This document shows, piece by piece, positions 35,317-43,916 of a DNA stretch of 47,497 nt (positions are counted from its first letter, which is position 1; the number at the start of each line of letters is the position of its first letter). The notes beneath the pieces were generated by a model. That model had not been told where the DNA came from. It saw only the letters and a list, made by a program, of their open reading frames with translations, and ran no database searches. The DNA is from Sulfurospirillum sp. (GTDB lineage: Bacteria; Campylobacterota; Campylobacteria; Campylobacterales; Sulfurospirillaceae). The stretch covers positions 1-47,497 of the forward strand of contig JADGDR010000014.1 of NCBI GenBank assembly GCA_016744795.1, read 5' to 3'. Made by a program: the position numbers and the translations under genes.

Positions 35317-36060
35317 ATGCGTAGAAGAGCGTTTTTAGGCCTTGTTGCAGCAACTTCTGTCTCTGCAATGGCAAATGTACGAAAGCAAGATAATATTGTT
35401 ATGTTGAGAGATGAACAAGTTGTTCCATTTCTTAATGTACAAAAAAAATTAGAATTAGTAAAAAGATATGTTGGTTATGGTAATTTCAATATTTTATCAT
35501 ATGACGATATGCTAAAAACAGCAGCAAGATATTCCAAAATAGGTAGGTTTACACCTCACGAACTTGATTTTATAGAAGAACTTTTTTACTCAGATCCAAG
35601 TGAACACGGTTTTTATGGTAGAAGAACTATGCCAACTCTCACAACAAATATCAATAAAAAAGAAGTTATGAAAATTTCACGTACTGGACATTATCTTTTT
35701 CGTGGGCATTCAGATGAATCATATAATAGAGTTATCTCTGATGTAGGTAAATCCCTTATACTCACTTCAGGAGTAAGAGGTATACCAAAACAGATGAATC
35801 TATATTTTAACAAAATAAAAAGAGCAAAAGGGAATATTACTTTAGCTTCTAGTTCTCTTGCTCCTCCTGCTTATTCTTATCACTCTATAGGTGATTTTGA
35901 TGTAGGGAAAAAAGGCTGGGGATACAAAAACTTTACTGTCTCTTTTGCAAGAACTGAAGAGTTTTGGAGACTTAAAAGATTATCATATATATCTATGAGA
36001 TATACAATAAACAATAAAGATGGAGTTAGATTTGAGCCTTGGCATGTTAAGATTATTTAG
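35317..36060 (+). CDS. Peptidase M15 (VanY/DUF882-type) peptidoglycan carboxypeptidase
   Basis: A 247-residue exported protein. The N-terminus MRRRAFLGLVAATSVSAMA has a signal peptide with an Arg-rich start, possibly Tat-type (one would expect RRxFL, and RRRAFL is close). The zinc-peptidase motif YSYHSIGDFDVG and the final EPWHVK match the SxHxxGxAxD and ExxWH motifs of M15 DD- or LD-carboxypeptidases. It overlaps the next gene, a DL-carboxypeptidase, by 17 bp, so the two probably trim the same peptidoglycan stems. Confidence 0.82.
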   Translation: MRRRAFLGLVAATSVSAMANVRKQDNIVMLRDEQVVPFLNVQKKLELVKRYVGYGNFNILSYDDMLKTAARYSKIGRFTPHELDFIEELFYSDPSEHGFYGRRTMPTLTTNINKKEVMKISRTGHYLFRGHSDESYNRVISDVGKSLILTSGVRGIPKQMNLYFNKIKRAKGNITLASSSLAPPAYSYHSIGDFDVGKKGWGYKNFTVSFARTEEFWRLKRLSYISMRYTINNKDGVRFEPWHVKII

Positions 36061-37357
36061 TACATTTATCCTTTTAACGGGATTGGTTTTTGCAGATGGA
36101 TTTGATTTTACCCTTATAAAAAAGGGTGAACAAAACGATAATAATAGACTTTTAGTAGTTGGTGGGATTCAAGGTGATGAACCTGGTGGGTTTATGGCTG
36201 CTTCTTTACTTTCAACTCATTATAAAATTACAAAAGGTTCTGTTTGGATAGTCCCAAATTTTAACTTTTATTCTATCATAAGACGTAGTCGTGGTCCTTA
36301 TGGAGATATGAATAGAAAGTTTGCAAAACTTTCAACTAATGACCATGATTATCACTCTATTGAAAAAATGAAGAAAATAATACAAGAAAAAAGTGTTAAG
36401 ATGGTTATTAACCTTCATGATGGTAGCGGTTTTTATAGAGAAAAATATGTAGATAAAAATCATCGTCCAGGTAAATGGGGACAAGCTACTATTATAGACC
36501 AAGCAGTTATAAAAGACATAAAGTATGGTAATCTTTTGGAAATTGCAGAAAAAATAGATAAACATATTAACAAAAATTTATTAAAAAAAGAACATATATT
36601 TCACACTAAAAATACAAAAACTCATTTGAAAAAGACTTATGAAGAAAAAGAGATGAGTAAAACTCTTACTTACTATGCTATTGGTGAAGGAAAATCTGCA
36701 TTTGGTAATGAATCAAGTAAGGCACTTCCTGTTCATGAAAGAGTTTATTATAAACTTTTAGCCTTAGAAAAATTTATGGATATCATGGGCATTGAGTATA
36801 AAAGAGAGTTTAATTTAAATGCAAAAGATTTGAAAAACATCATAGACAATGATATTTTTATCTCTTTTAACAATAAAAAGATTTTTATACCTCTTTCACG
36901 TATACGTTCCCATATTACGTATTTTCCAGTAGAAAAGGGCGCTAAAATTACATTTAAACCAAGTTCACCTGTGATGACTGTTTTAGAAGAAAAAGGAAAA
37001 TATATAGTCTATTATGGAAATAGAAAACTAACTACTCTTGTTCCTCAATATATGGCTTACGACAAGTTTAATGGAAATATAAAAGTTGATGTGGATGGAA
37101 AAATTCAAAATGTTACTTTAGGAAGTTTGGTAGAAGTAAAAAAGTATTTTAATGTCCAAGTAGACAAACGACTTCGTGTAAATGTAATTGGCTATGTAAA
37201 TAAAAAACATAAAAATGAATCAGGTTTGAATGTCAGAAAAAAGTATATATTAAAAAGATTTTCGATTGACAAAGATGGTAAAAGATTTAGAGTAGAAGTT
37301 TATGATAGCAAAGTAAAAAATAAGTTTCTAGGAATGTTCTTAGTAGAGTTTAAATGA
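36044..37357 (+). CDS. pgp1: Peptidoglycan DL-carboxypeptidase Pgp1/Csd4
   Basis: A 438-residue periplasmic M14-family enzyme. The signal peptide is [17 protein letters not shown], starting at ATG 36044, the choice supported by this signal. The zinc ligands fall in [10 protein letters not shown] (Gln43, Glu46) and INLHDGSG (His125). Gln in place of the usual His is the known hallmark of Csd4/Pgp1 (Gln46, Glu49, His128 in Csd4). The C-terminal 200 residues form extra beta domains as in Csd4. It trims tripeptide to dipeptide stems and sets helical or curved shape. tsaD follows with an ATGA overlap, as in Campylobacter. Confidence 0.92.
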   Translation: MLRLFSTFILLTGLVFADGFDFTLIKKGEQNDNNRLLVVGGIQGDEPGGFMAASLLSTHYKITKGSVWIVPNFNFYSIIRRSRGPYGDMNRKFAKLSTNDHDYHSIEKMKKIIQEKSVKMVINLHDGSGFYREKYVDKNHRPGKWGQATIIDQAVIKDIKYGNLLEIAEKIDKHINKNLLKKEHIFHTKNTKTHLKKTYEEKEMSKTLTYYAIGEGKSAFGNESSKALPVHERVYYKLLALEKFMDIMGIEYKREFNLNAKDLKNIIDNDIFISFNNKKIFIPLSRIRSHITYFPVEKGAKITFKPSSPVMTVLEEKGKYIVYYGNRKLTTLVPQYMAYDKFNGNIKVDVDGKIQNVTLGSLVEVKKYFNVQVDKRLRVNVIGYVNKKHKNESGLNVRKKYILKRFSIDKDGKRFRVEVYDSKVKNKFLGMFLVEFK

Positions 37358-38331
37358 TACTTAGTATTGAGAGTAGCTGCGATGATAGCTCTATTGCAAT
37401 TACTCGTATAAAAGATTCTAAATTACTTTTTCATAAAAAGATTTCACAAGAGATAGATCACTCTAAATATGGTGGAGTTGTTCCTGAACTTGCCGCTCGT
37501 CTTCATGCCATAGCTTTACCAAATATACTTGAAGAGTGCAAAGAGTATTTTAAAGAGTTAAAAGCCATAGCTGTTACCAATGAGCCTGGACTCTCTGTTA
37601 CGCTAGTTGAGGGCGTCTGTATGGCAAAAGCTCTTAGTATCTCTTTAGATATACCCTTACTTCCTATAAATCATCTTAAAGGGCATATATACTCACTTTT
37701 TATAGATAAACCAACAGTGATATTTCCAATGCTTGTTTTATTGGTTTCTGGTGGGCATACACAACTTTTACATGTAAAGAGTTATGATTACATTGAAGTG
37801 CTTGCTACAACACTTGATGATAGTTTTGGAGAGAGTTTCGATAAGGTAGCAAAAATGCTTGGGCTTGGTTATCCTGGTGGTCCTGTTGTTGAGCAGTCAG
37901 CCTTGAATGGTGATGAGAAAAAGTTTGATTTTACTGTACCACTTCTTAGAACTCCAAAACTTGCTTTTAGTTACTCTGGTTTGAAAAACCAAGTGCGACT
38001 TGCTATTCAAAAGTCTCCAGAATTCAAAAATGATATTTGTGCTTCTTTCCAACACATAGCGACCAAGCACCTTACTCATAAGCTAAAGAAAGTACTTCAA
38101 TCTCAAAGTTTTGATGACTTTGCCATTGTTGGAGGAGCAAGTGCTAATAAATATCTAAGAGCTGAAATACAGAGTATTTGTGATATTAATAAGATGGAAC
38201 TTCATGTTGCTGATATGCAGTTTTGTTCAGATAATGCTGCCATGATAGGAAGATGTGCTGTAGATGCTTATGAATTAAAAAGATTTTCTTCTTTAGACGA
38301 CATAAACATAAATCCTAGAACTAGTTTTTAA
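37354..38331 (+). CDS. tsaD: tRNA threonylcarbamoyladenosine transferase TsaD
   Basis: A 325-residue universal protein of the t6A tRNA-modification pathway. It has IESSCDDSS at the N-terminus, PELAARLHA, the metal-binding histidines in [20 protein letters not shown] for the nucleotide, and [10 protein letters not shown]. It overlaps pgp1 (ATGA), a linkage conserved in Campylobacter. A palindrome at 37769 reads LHV. A hairpin terminator follows at 38398. Confidence 0.96.
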   Translation: MILSIESSCDDSSIAITRIKDSKLLFHKKISQEIDHSKYGGVVPELAARLHAIALPNILEECKEYFKELKAIAVTNEPGLSVTLVEGVCMAKALSISLDIPLLPINHLKGHIYSLFIDKPTVIFPMLVLLVSGGHTQLLHVKSYDYIEVLATTLDDSFGESFDKVAKMLGLGYPGGPVVEQSALNGDEKKFDFTVPLLRTPKLAFSYSGLKNQVRLAIQKSPEFKNDICASFQHIATKHLTHKLKKVLQSQSFDDFAIVGGASANKYLRAEIQSICDINKMELHVADMQFCSDNAAMIGRCAVDAYELKRFSSLDDININPRTSF

Positions 38332-38397
38332 ACTAAGATAGTATTTATAGGTTTTTATCTATAATTTCAGATTAGCAATACTGCTATATAGAGGGAC

Positions 38398-38424
38398 GGG
38401 TCAATTTAATTGACCCACTATTTT
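38398..38424 (+). terminator. tsaD terminator overlapping the murB 3' end
   Basis: GGGTCAATT-T-AATTGACCC (38398-38416) is a perfect 9-bp inverted repeat, followed at 38420 by TTTTT on the plus strand. It includes the murB stop codon and last codons. On the minus strand no U-tract follows, so it serves tsaD. Confidence 0.6.
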
Positions 38425-39177
38425 TATCTCTAATTCTAATTCAATTTCACTTTTTTCAAATACTCTTTTCTTGGCAATATTAATAAGTTCCATAGCTTCT
38501 TCAAAAGTACCATTACCAAGATTTACTAAGAAGTTTGCATGAGTTTCACAAAATGCCATATCCCCAACCTTAAATCCTTTTAAACCAGATTCATCTAAGA
38601 GTTTTCCTGCAAAATTATGAGGAGGATTTTTAAAGCAACTACCAGCACTTGGTAGTTTAGGTTGATTATCTCTAAGAAGCTTAAACATTTCTAAAAGAGT
38701 AGTGTCAAAGCCTTTGTGTATCTCAAAAGTTGCTTCATATATAGTACCTTTGATGTTAGTATGTCTATAACCAAACTTAATATCTTTTTTAGCACACCAA
38801 CCATGTTCTGTTTTTATAGCAACTAGATTATTAAAAATTTCCCACTCTTTTAGTCCTGCATTCATTTTTATCATGCCACCAAGAGTCCCAGGAAGTTTTT
38901 GCATAAGTTCAAAGTTTTTTATATCGTGTTTTTTTGCATAAGAGAGTATTTTACCACTAGGTGTTGCTGCGCCTATGTGAAGTAGATTTTTCTTTACATG
39001 TAAGAAGTTAAAAACACGACCAAGCATTGCCATTTTTGGAGGGTTTGGAGACACTAAAATGTTATTTCCACCACCAAGTATGAAATTCTCTACATGTAAA
39101 GGTTCCTCTATGATTTGCACATGTAAAGACGGACCAATTTTTATGCTTGTGTAAGTACTTAAATCTACGAGTTTCAT
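38401..39177 (-). CDS. murB: UDP-N-acetylenolpyruvoylglucosamine reductase MurB
   Basis: A 258-residue flavoenzyme of the short type common in this phylum. FILGGGNNILV is the FAD loop, with KLPGTLGGMIKMNAG and the catalytic serine in LPSAGSCFKNP. It reduces the enolpyruvyl precursor to UDP-MurNAc. The ATG directly abuts the fliQ stop, the same fliQ-murB pairing as in C. jejuni. Palindromes at 38995 and 39091 lie inside; a near-copy at 39118 begins CACATGTA. Confidence 0.94.
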   Translation of the reverse strand: MKLVDLSTYTSIKIGPSLHVQIIEEPLHVENFILGGGNNILVSPNPPKMAMLGRVFNFLHVKKNLLHIGAATPSGKILSYAKKHDIKNFELMQKLPGTLGGMIKMNAGLKEWEIFNNLVAIKTEHGWCAKKDIKFGYRHTNIKGTIYEATFEIHKGFDTTLLEMFKLLRDNQPKLPSAGSCFKNPPHNFAGKLLDESGLKGFKVGDMAFCETHANFLVNLGNGTFEEAMELINIAKKRVFEKSEIELELEIKIVGQLN

Positions 39178-39444
39178 CTAAAATATAAAGGTTGGAATCA
39201 TAGTTATAACTCTATGCGTAAATTCTATCATCATATTCATCATCCAAGGCATAGTAAAAATTGCTACAATGATAACAAGAATAATTTTTGGTACAAAACT
39301 CAAAGTCATTTCATTGATTTGAGTTGTTGCTTGAAATATAGAGATAGCAAGACCAGCAAGAAGACCAGCCATAAGCATGGGTAGAGCCATCATTAACGCG
39401 AGTTTGAATGTTTCTACACCTAATCCTATTAATTTAGCTTCCAC
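39178..39444 (-). CDS. fliQ: Flagellar export apparatus protein FliQ
   Basis: An 88-residue two-helix membrane protein with the FliQ/SpaQ pattern (LPMLMAGLLAGLAISIFQAT, QINEMTLSFVPKI). It forms part of the export gate of the flagellar type III secretion system. Start GTG at 39444, one nt after the mqnD stop. It implies that the organism is flagellated. Confidence 0.95.
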   Translation of the reverse strand: MEAKLIGLGVETFKLALMMALPMLMAGLLAGLAISIFQATTQINEMTLSFVPKIILVIIVAIFTMPWMMNMMIEFTHRVITMIPTFIF

Positions 39445-39445
39445 T

Positions 39446-40312
39446 TTAATTGTTCCTTAATTCTTTGTATTCATTTGGGATTAAAAAATCTTCAGCCTTT
39501 ATAAGCGTATCATAAAATCCGTTTTTGTAGCCTATCTCAAAGAGCTTGTTGATTGCAGTGTATTGAATCTCATTGAGTTCTACAGAATCTGCATTTGCAT
39601 AGAGACTTAAGTATTTCTCAAGTGTGGGAGCATCTACTCTTATAAGGTCACGTTCAAGTAGCATTTTTGAGAGTGGTTTTGAATGAGTTGTAGCCACTTT
39701 GACTGCTTTTATAAGTGTGTTTTCATAGTCAATTGCACAGTTAATTGGAATTGAACGACGAAGAGCCATGCCACCAAGAGGAAGAGGTAACTCTCCACCA
39801 CTAAGTTCAACCCAAATATCCCAAAGTTCTTTTTCTACTTCAAGGTTGTCATCGTAGGTAAGAATACTTTCATGTATTAGCACACCAGCATCAACTTCAC
39901 CACTTAAAACTGCATTTTCAATTTCTAAAAAGTTTTTGTAAATCACTCTAGCTTCAGGATAATAAATTTTAAATAGCATAGCATTTGTTGTGTGTTCACC
40001 ACTAAGAGCCACTTTGAAATTACGTTTTAGTCTTTTGTCTTTTAGTTTTACTACTTTTGGACCATATCCCTCTCCAAAGCTAACCGCAGTTTTTAGAAGT
40101 GCATAATCGCTTCTTATTTTTGGATAAAGTGCAAAACTAATAGCACTTACGTCATAAGTGTTTTTTAATGCTTCAACGTTTAGCGTTTCTATGTCAAGAG
40201 CAATGTTTGTGAACTCAACATCTTTGAGTGTAACCCAGCCAAATTTGATAGCATAGTACATAAATATATCATCAGCATCTGGAGAGTGAGCTACTGTGAC
40301 CATCTTTTTCAT
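39446..40312 (-). CDS. mqnD: 1,4-dihydroxy-6-naphthoate synthase MqnD
   Basis: A 288-residue periplasmic-binding-protein-fold enzyme of the futalosine menaquinone pathway. It has AHSPDADDIFMYYAI at the N-terminus, ISFALYPKI and GGELPLPLGGMALRR. It makes 1,4-dihydroxy-6-naphthoate from cyclic dehypoxanthinyl futalosine. This fits the phylum, which relies on menaquinone. It overlaps the small upstream gene (ATGA). The MqnA paralogue is similar, but the HSPDADD opening favours MqnD. Confidence 0.9.
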   Translation of the reverse strand: MKKMVTVAHSPDADDIFMYYAIKFGWVTLKDVEFTNIALDIETLNVEALKNTYDVSAISFALYPKIRSDYALLKTAVSFGEGYGPKVVKLKDKRLKRNFKVALSGEHTTNAMLFKIYYPEARVIYKNFLEIENAVLSGEVDAGVLIHESILTYDDNLEVEKELWDIWVELSGGELPLPLGGMALRRSIPINCAIDYENTLIKAVKVATTHSKPLSKMLLERDLIRVDAPTLEKYLSLYANADSVELNEIQYTAINKLFEIGYKNGFYDTLIKAEDFLIPNEYKELRNN

Positions 40313-40536
40313 TTTTTATTCTTCTTTTTTGATGCTTTTGCCATTTTAGCTCTTTTTTTAGCTTTTGCTTTTTTTAAATCTACATTTTTAGCTTTTCTAG
40401 CATTTACTATTTGTTCTTTTTGTTCTACATCTTTAGGTTTAAAACTTGCCTTAATAGCGGCTGTTCTTTGTGTACCAAAAGCTGCTATTTTATCTCCATT
40501 TTTAGTATCGACACTCGAAGTGTTTGTACTTGCCAT
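40309..40536 (-). CDS. Small lysine-rich hypothetical protein
   Basis: A 75-residue, very basic protein with a Lys/Ala-rich C-terminal half (KKAKAKKRAKMAKASKKKNKK is the tail), probably disordered and nucleic-acid binding. AAGG precedes the ATG and its TGA overlaps the mqnD start, so it is translated with mqnD, fliQ and murB. No family recognised. Confidence 0.65.
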   Translation of the reverse strand: MASTNTSSVDTKNGDKIAAFGTQRTAAIKASFKPKDVEQKEQIVNARKAKNVDLKKAKAKKRAKMAKASKKKNKK

Positions 40537-40632
40537 AATCTACCTTGTTTTTTTAATTTCTTTATTATATATAAATTTGGATAAAAAAGGTATTACATTT
40601 AAAGTCTTATAATAATTCATTGGATATCAAAA

Positions 40633-42213
40633 TTATATGCTTGCTTTTACTTCTTTATTTCTACCAGTTTCTTTAGCTTTATAAAGTGCTTTATCTGCTG
40701 ATTCGATTATGAGGCTTGAATTATTATCTTTTCTAGGAAAAATTGTGCAGTAACCTACGCTTATTGTTACAACATCCAAAGTATCTGAAAATTCATGTGG
40801 TATTTGCAATTTTTCAATTGCATGTCTGCATTTTTTTGCTATGACTTGTGCATTTTTTGTATCGGCCATAACGATAGCAAATTCTTCGCCGCCATATCTT
40901 GCAACTAAGTCACCAGGACGATTGACCATGGTTTTTAGCTTACTGGCAACTTTTTTTAAGCATTCATCTCCTTTAAAGTGACCATAGTTGTCATTGTATA
41001 ATTTAAAAAAATCAATATCTATCAAAATAAAGGATATTGGTGACTTGTTACGTATGGCTTGTATCCACTCTTTAGTAAGAAATTTGTCCATATATCTTCT
41101 ATTGGCAATTTCAGTTAGTCCATCTGTGAGTGAAAGTTTTTTTAGTTTTCTATTTGCTCTATTTAACTCTTTAGTTTTTTTAGTAATTATATTTCGTATT
41201 ACATTTGTACGTTTAGCCATAATATGAATATATATAGCAATAAAGACTGAAAAAAAGACACCAGCTATAAAAACTACCCAAGGTAAAAAACTTCTTTTAA
41301 CTGCAATATATTTTTGTGTTGGTGATGCTGTCAAGCTCCATTGTCTACCCCAAAACTTAGGCAACATTTTTTTGTATTTAATTTTTTCATGAGCAATAGC
41401 TCCATCTTGAAACTTGTGAGTATAGAGTATTTCACTTTTATTGGGGGATGTTTCATCTATAATGCTCATTTCAATGCCAAGAGGTTCATTGTTTGAGGAG
41501 GAACTAGTAAAAATATCACCTATGCGATAGACTCCTAGAACAAATCCCTTTAGGTTTTCTCTGCGTTTTTCTACACTTGTTGGATTTTCTTTATATATAG
41601 GATAAAAAGCTAAAAAACCTTTTTGTTTTGCATTTTCTTGTACAAGAGTGATACTGCCAGTGGCCTGAGGAGTAGCAGTATCCATCGAGTTTTTAAGAGT
41701 AGCGTGCCTAGTTGGACTAGAGGAAAGGTCATAGCCAAATGCCGTTTCATTTCCTACAAGTGGTTCAACATAGTAAACAGGAAAATACTCTTTTCTCTTT
41801 TTGGCTTTAATCATTTGTTTTTGCTTTTTTCGTTCTGTGATTTCAAATTTAGGAAATTCTTTTCGTTGTTGTGATACATAAGAATCTCTTTGTTTATGCT
41901 TGATTCTTGGTATCCATTCAAGTGCTTGAATGTCGCAATGACGGCTTAAGATTCTCTTTGCTTCAATACGAAATTGTTGAAATTCAGAAATACTCTCACT
42001 ATTGAATAGTATAGATAAAGAGTGTAGTGTTTCTAGGTTGATTATTATCTCACGGTACAGTGAATTAGCACGTTCATTTACATCTTTACGAAATTCAATA
42101 ACGATTGCTTTTTCTTCCATATTGTAAAGAGACCAGCTAATTATACTTGAGAATATAAGACCAACAACGATAACTAATATTTGCATTATTATTGAATTGT
42201 TTTTTTTATCCAT
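40633..42213 (-). CDS. CHASE-GGDEF diguanylate cyclase
   Basis: A 526-residue membrane protein. TM1 (about 9-28) is followed by a periplasmic CHASE domain (about 40-300; ALEWIPRI and GYDLSSSPTRHATLKNSMD are typical), TM2 (about 312-332) and a short coiled linker. The GGDEF domain has GGEEF at 441-445, and an inhibitory I-site RPGD five residues before it. It should be an active, product-inhibited c-di-GMP synthase responding to an extracellular ligand. It diverges from ung. Confidence 0.92.
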   Translation of the reverse strand: MDKKNNSIIMQILVIVVGLIFSSIISWSLYNMEEKAIVIEFRKDVNERANSLYREIIINLETLHSLSILFNSESISEFQQFRIEAKRILSRHCDIQALEWIPRIKHKQRDSYVSQQRKEFPKFEITERKKQKQMIKAKKRKEYFPVYYVEPLVGNETAFGYDLSSSPTRHATLKNSMDTATPQATGSITLVQENAKQKGFLAFYPIYKENPTSVEKRRENLKGFVLGVYRIGDIFTSSSSNNEPLGIEMSIIDETSPNKSEILYTHKFQDGAIAHEKIKYKKMLPKFWGRQWSLTASPTQKYIAVKRSFLPWVVFIAGVFFSVFIAIYIHIMAKRTNVIRNIITKKTKELNRANRKLKKLSLTDGLTEIANRRYMDKFLTKEWIQAIRNKSPISFILIDIDFFKLYNDNYGHFKGDECLKKVASKLKTMVNRPGDLVARYGGEEFAIVMADTKNAQVIAKKCRHAIEKLQIPHEFSDTLDVVTISVGYCTIFPRKDNNSSLIIESADKALYKAKETGRNKEVKASI

Positions 42214-42329
42214 TTTAAAACCCTCTCAAATATACACTAATAATTAAATATTATACTCTAATGAGAACCTATTGTTTGGTTTATAATGTTTATTTTGATA
42301 AGATTTTAAAAATTTAACTAGGTTTACAC

Positions 42330-43007
42330 ATGATTGATAGACAAATAGACGTGAGTTGGAAAGAGATACTTTGTGATGAGTTTGAAAAGCCATATTTTTC
42401 TAATTTGGAAGATTTTTTACTTGGTGAAAAACAAAACTATACTATTTTGCCAAAAACGAAAGACATATTTAATGCCTTTAATATTACGCCCTTTAATAAA
42501 CTAAAAGTTGTAATAATAGGACAAGATCCATATCATGGAGAAAATCAAGCTCATGGTCTTGCTTTTTCAGTAAATGATGGCATAGCTCATCCTCCTTCTC
42601 TTCGCAATATTTTTAAAGAATTAAAAGAAGATATAGGCTGTGAGATACCTGCTAATGGTAATCTAAACTCATGGGCAAAACAGGGGGTTTTTTTGATAAA
42701 TACAGTTTTAACAGTAAGAGCCCACGAAGCACACTCTCATAAAAACAAGGGTTGGGAAAGATTTATAGAGTATGTTATAAAAATGATTAGCGAAAATAAA
42801 AGTAATGTAGTTTTTATTTTATGGGGTAAACCTGCACAACAAAAAGCAAAGTTGATAGATGAACATAAACATCTTATTCTAAATGCTCCTCATCCATCTC
42901 CTTTGTCATCATATAGAGGTTTTTTCGGTTCAAAACCATTTACAAAAACAAATAGTTATCTGTTAGAACATGATTTAAAAGGTATTGATTGGACTTTGCC
43001 TTTGTAA
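42330..43007 (+). CDS. ung: Uracil-DNA glycosylase
   Basis: A 225-residue family 1 enzyme. The catalytic water-activating motif is GQDPYHGENQAHGLAFS and the minor-groove loop is HPSPLSSYRGFFG. It removes uracil from DNA. Its stop is immediately followed by the convergent stop of the methyltransferase gene (43008), with no spacer. The 11-bp sequence CCTTTGTAATT at its 3' end recurs at 43783. Confidence 0.96.
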   Translation: MIDRQIDVSWKEILCDEFEKPYFSNLEDFLLGEKQNYTILPKTKDIFNAFNITPFNKLKVVIIGQDPYHGENQAHGLAFSVNDGIAHPPSLRNIFKELKEDIGCEIPANGNLNSWAKQGVFLINTVLTVRAHEAHSHKNKGWERFIEYVIKMISENKSNVVFILWGKPAQQKAKLIDEHKHLILNAPHPSPLSSYRGFFGSKPFTKTNSYLLEHDLKGIDWTLPL

Positions 43008-43793
43008 TTATTCTTTTTTTGAATTTTTTGTTTTGTAAGCTTTTAATCTTAGCCTTACATAGTCAGCAACCCATCCATCTTTTTTAGAATAAATTTTTGG
43101 TTTTAAAATTGCTCTTACTTCTTCTTTAAATTGATTTTGTTGTTCTTTCGTTAAATGAGAGATTATCCCATTTGCAAATATATCTAACCAATTTCTAATA
43201 TCATCAATTTTTGTGGGTCGTGGAATTAGTTCAATATATTCAACATTGAAACCATTGTCTTGTAAAAGTTGTTTGTATTCACTATCTTTTGGGAAAATCC
43301 AAGGATTATTGAAGTTACCAAATTCTTCATGTCTGTTAAAAACTTCTTGCATTGCATCTGTTAAAAATTTAATATTTCCATAACCTCCAAACTCTGCAAT
43401 AAATCGTCCGTTATCGTTGAGAGATTTTGAAATTTCTTTTATGGACGCATCAGCATCTTTAACCCAATGCAATACTGCATTTGAAAACACTGCATCAAAT
43501 TCATTTACAAAAGTTAATTGGGTGGCACTCATTACAAAAGCTTCAATGCCCCTTTCTTTAGTTTTTTCAACCATACTATCGCTCAAATCTACAGCAATAA
43601 CTTTTGATTTGCATTTTATTATTTCAGCTGCTAATGTTCCATCACCACAGCCTAGATCCAAAATATTTTCATTTTCTTGTGGATTTAGTAATTCTAGTAC
43701 TGGAAATGCTAAATTAGATACAAAATCAGCATGTTTATTATATTTATCAGCATTCCATTTATTTATATTATCCAAGTATATTCCTTTGTAATT
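42999..43793 (+). repeat. 11-bp direct repeats flanking the methyltransferase gene
   Basis: CCTTTGTAATT occurs at 42999-43009 (end of ung) and at 43783-43793, just upstream of the methyltransferase start. The two copies bracket the gene exactly. They may mark an insertion or a recombination boundary at the end of the integron array. Confidence 0.4.
43008..43775 (-). CDS. Class I SAM-dependent methyltransferase, possible last integron cassette
   Basis: A 255-residue methyltransferase. SAM motif ILDLGCGDGTLAAEI (about 38-52), AVDLSDSMVE and SNAVLHWVKD are typical of the UbiE/Tam small-molecule class, with most resemblance to trans-aconitate methyltransferase-like proteins. Start TTG at 43775 with AAAGGA upstream. 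The sequence just upstream (43788-43818) is a 3' attC half, so the gene sits where a cassette would begin, but no attC follows it before ung. It could be a cassette that lost its attC or ordinary chromosome at the array end. Confidence 0.75.
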   Translation of the reverse strand: MDNINKWNADKYNKHADFVSNLAFPVLELLNPQENENILDLGCGDGTLAAEIIKCKSKVIAVDLSDSMVEKTKERGIEAFVMSATQLTFVNEFDAVFSNAVLHWVKDADASIKEISKSLNDNGRFIAEFGGYGNIKFLTDAMQEVFNRHEEFGNFNNPWIFPKDSEYKQLLQDNGFNVEYIELIPRPTKIDDIRNWLDIFANGIISHLTKEQQNQFKEEVRAILKPKIYSKKDGWVADYVRLRLKAYKTKNSKKE

Positions 43794-43818
43794 TAACGGT
43801 AAGCTTGAGCTTGCTCTC
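43788..43818 (-). other. 3' half of a degenerate attC site
   Basis: On the minus strand the sequence CTTAACCGTTA (43806-43796) is identical to the L'/R' end of the complete attC at 45102-45175. The upstream AAGCTCAAGCTT could form a local stem. A matching 5' half with TAAC is not seen within the preceding 100 nt, so this is read as a half-site left by deletion or insertion. Confidence 0.5.
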
Positions 43819-43847
43819 TTTTCTATTATTATAGTTTATTGTATATT

Positions 43848-43916
43848 TATCGTTTGTTTTGGATTATCTCCATATTGATTTGATTCTGCATCACTATCTT
43901 GTATTGCCCAAACAAC
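43848..43916 (-). pseudogene. C-terminal remnant of a DUF805-like membrane protein
   Basis: Twenty-two codons ending in TAA read VVWAIQDSDAESNQYGDNPN plus KR. The hydrophobic lead and the NQYGxNP end match the C-terminus of DUF805 inner-membrane proteins (typically DSxPGxNKYGPNPKG). The frame begins exactly at the inverted repeat of the transposase element, so the element has cut the gene. No upstream half is recognisable on the other side. Confidence 0.5.
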
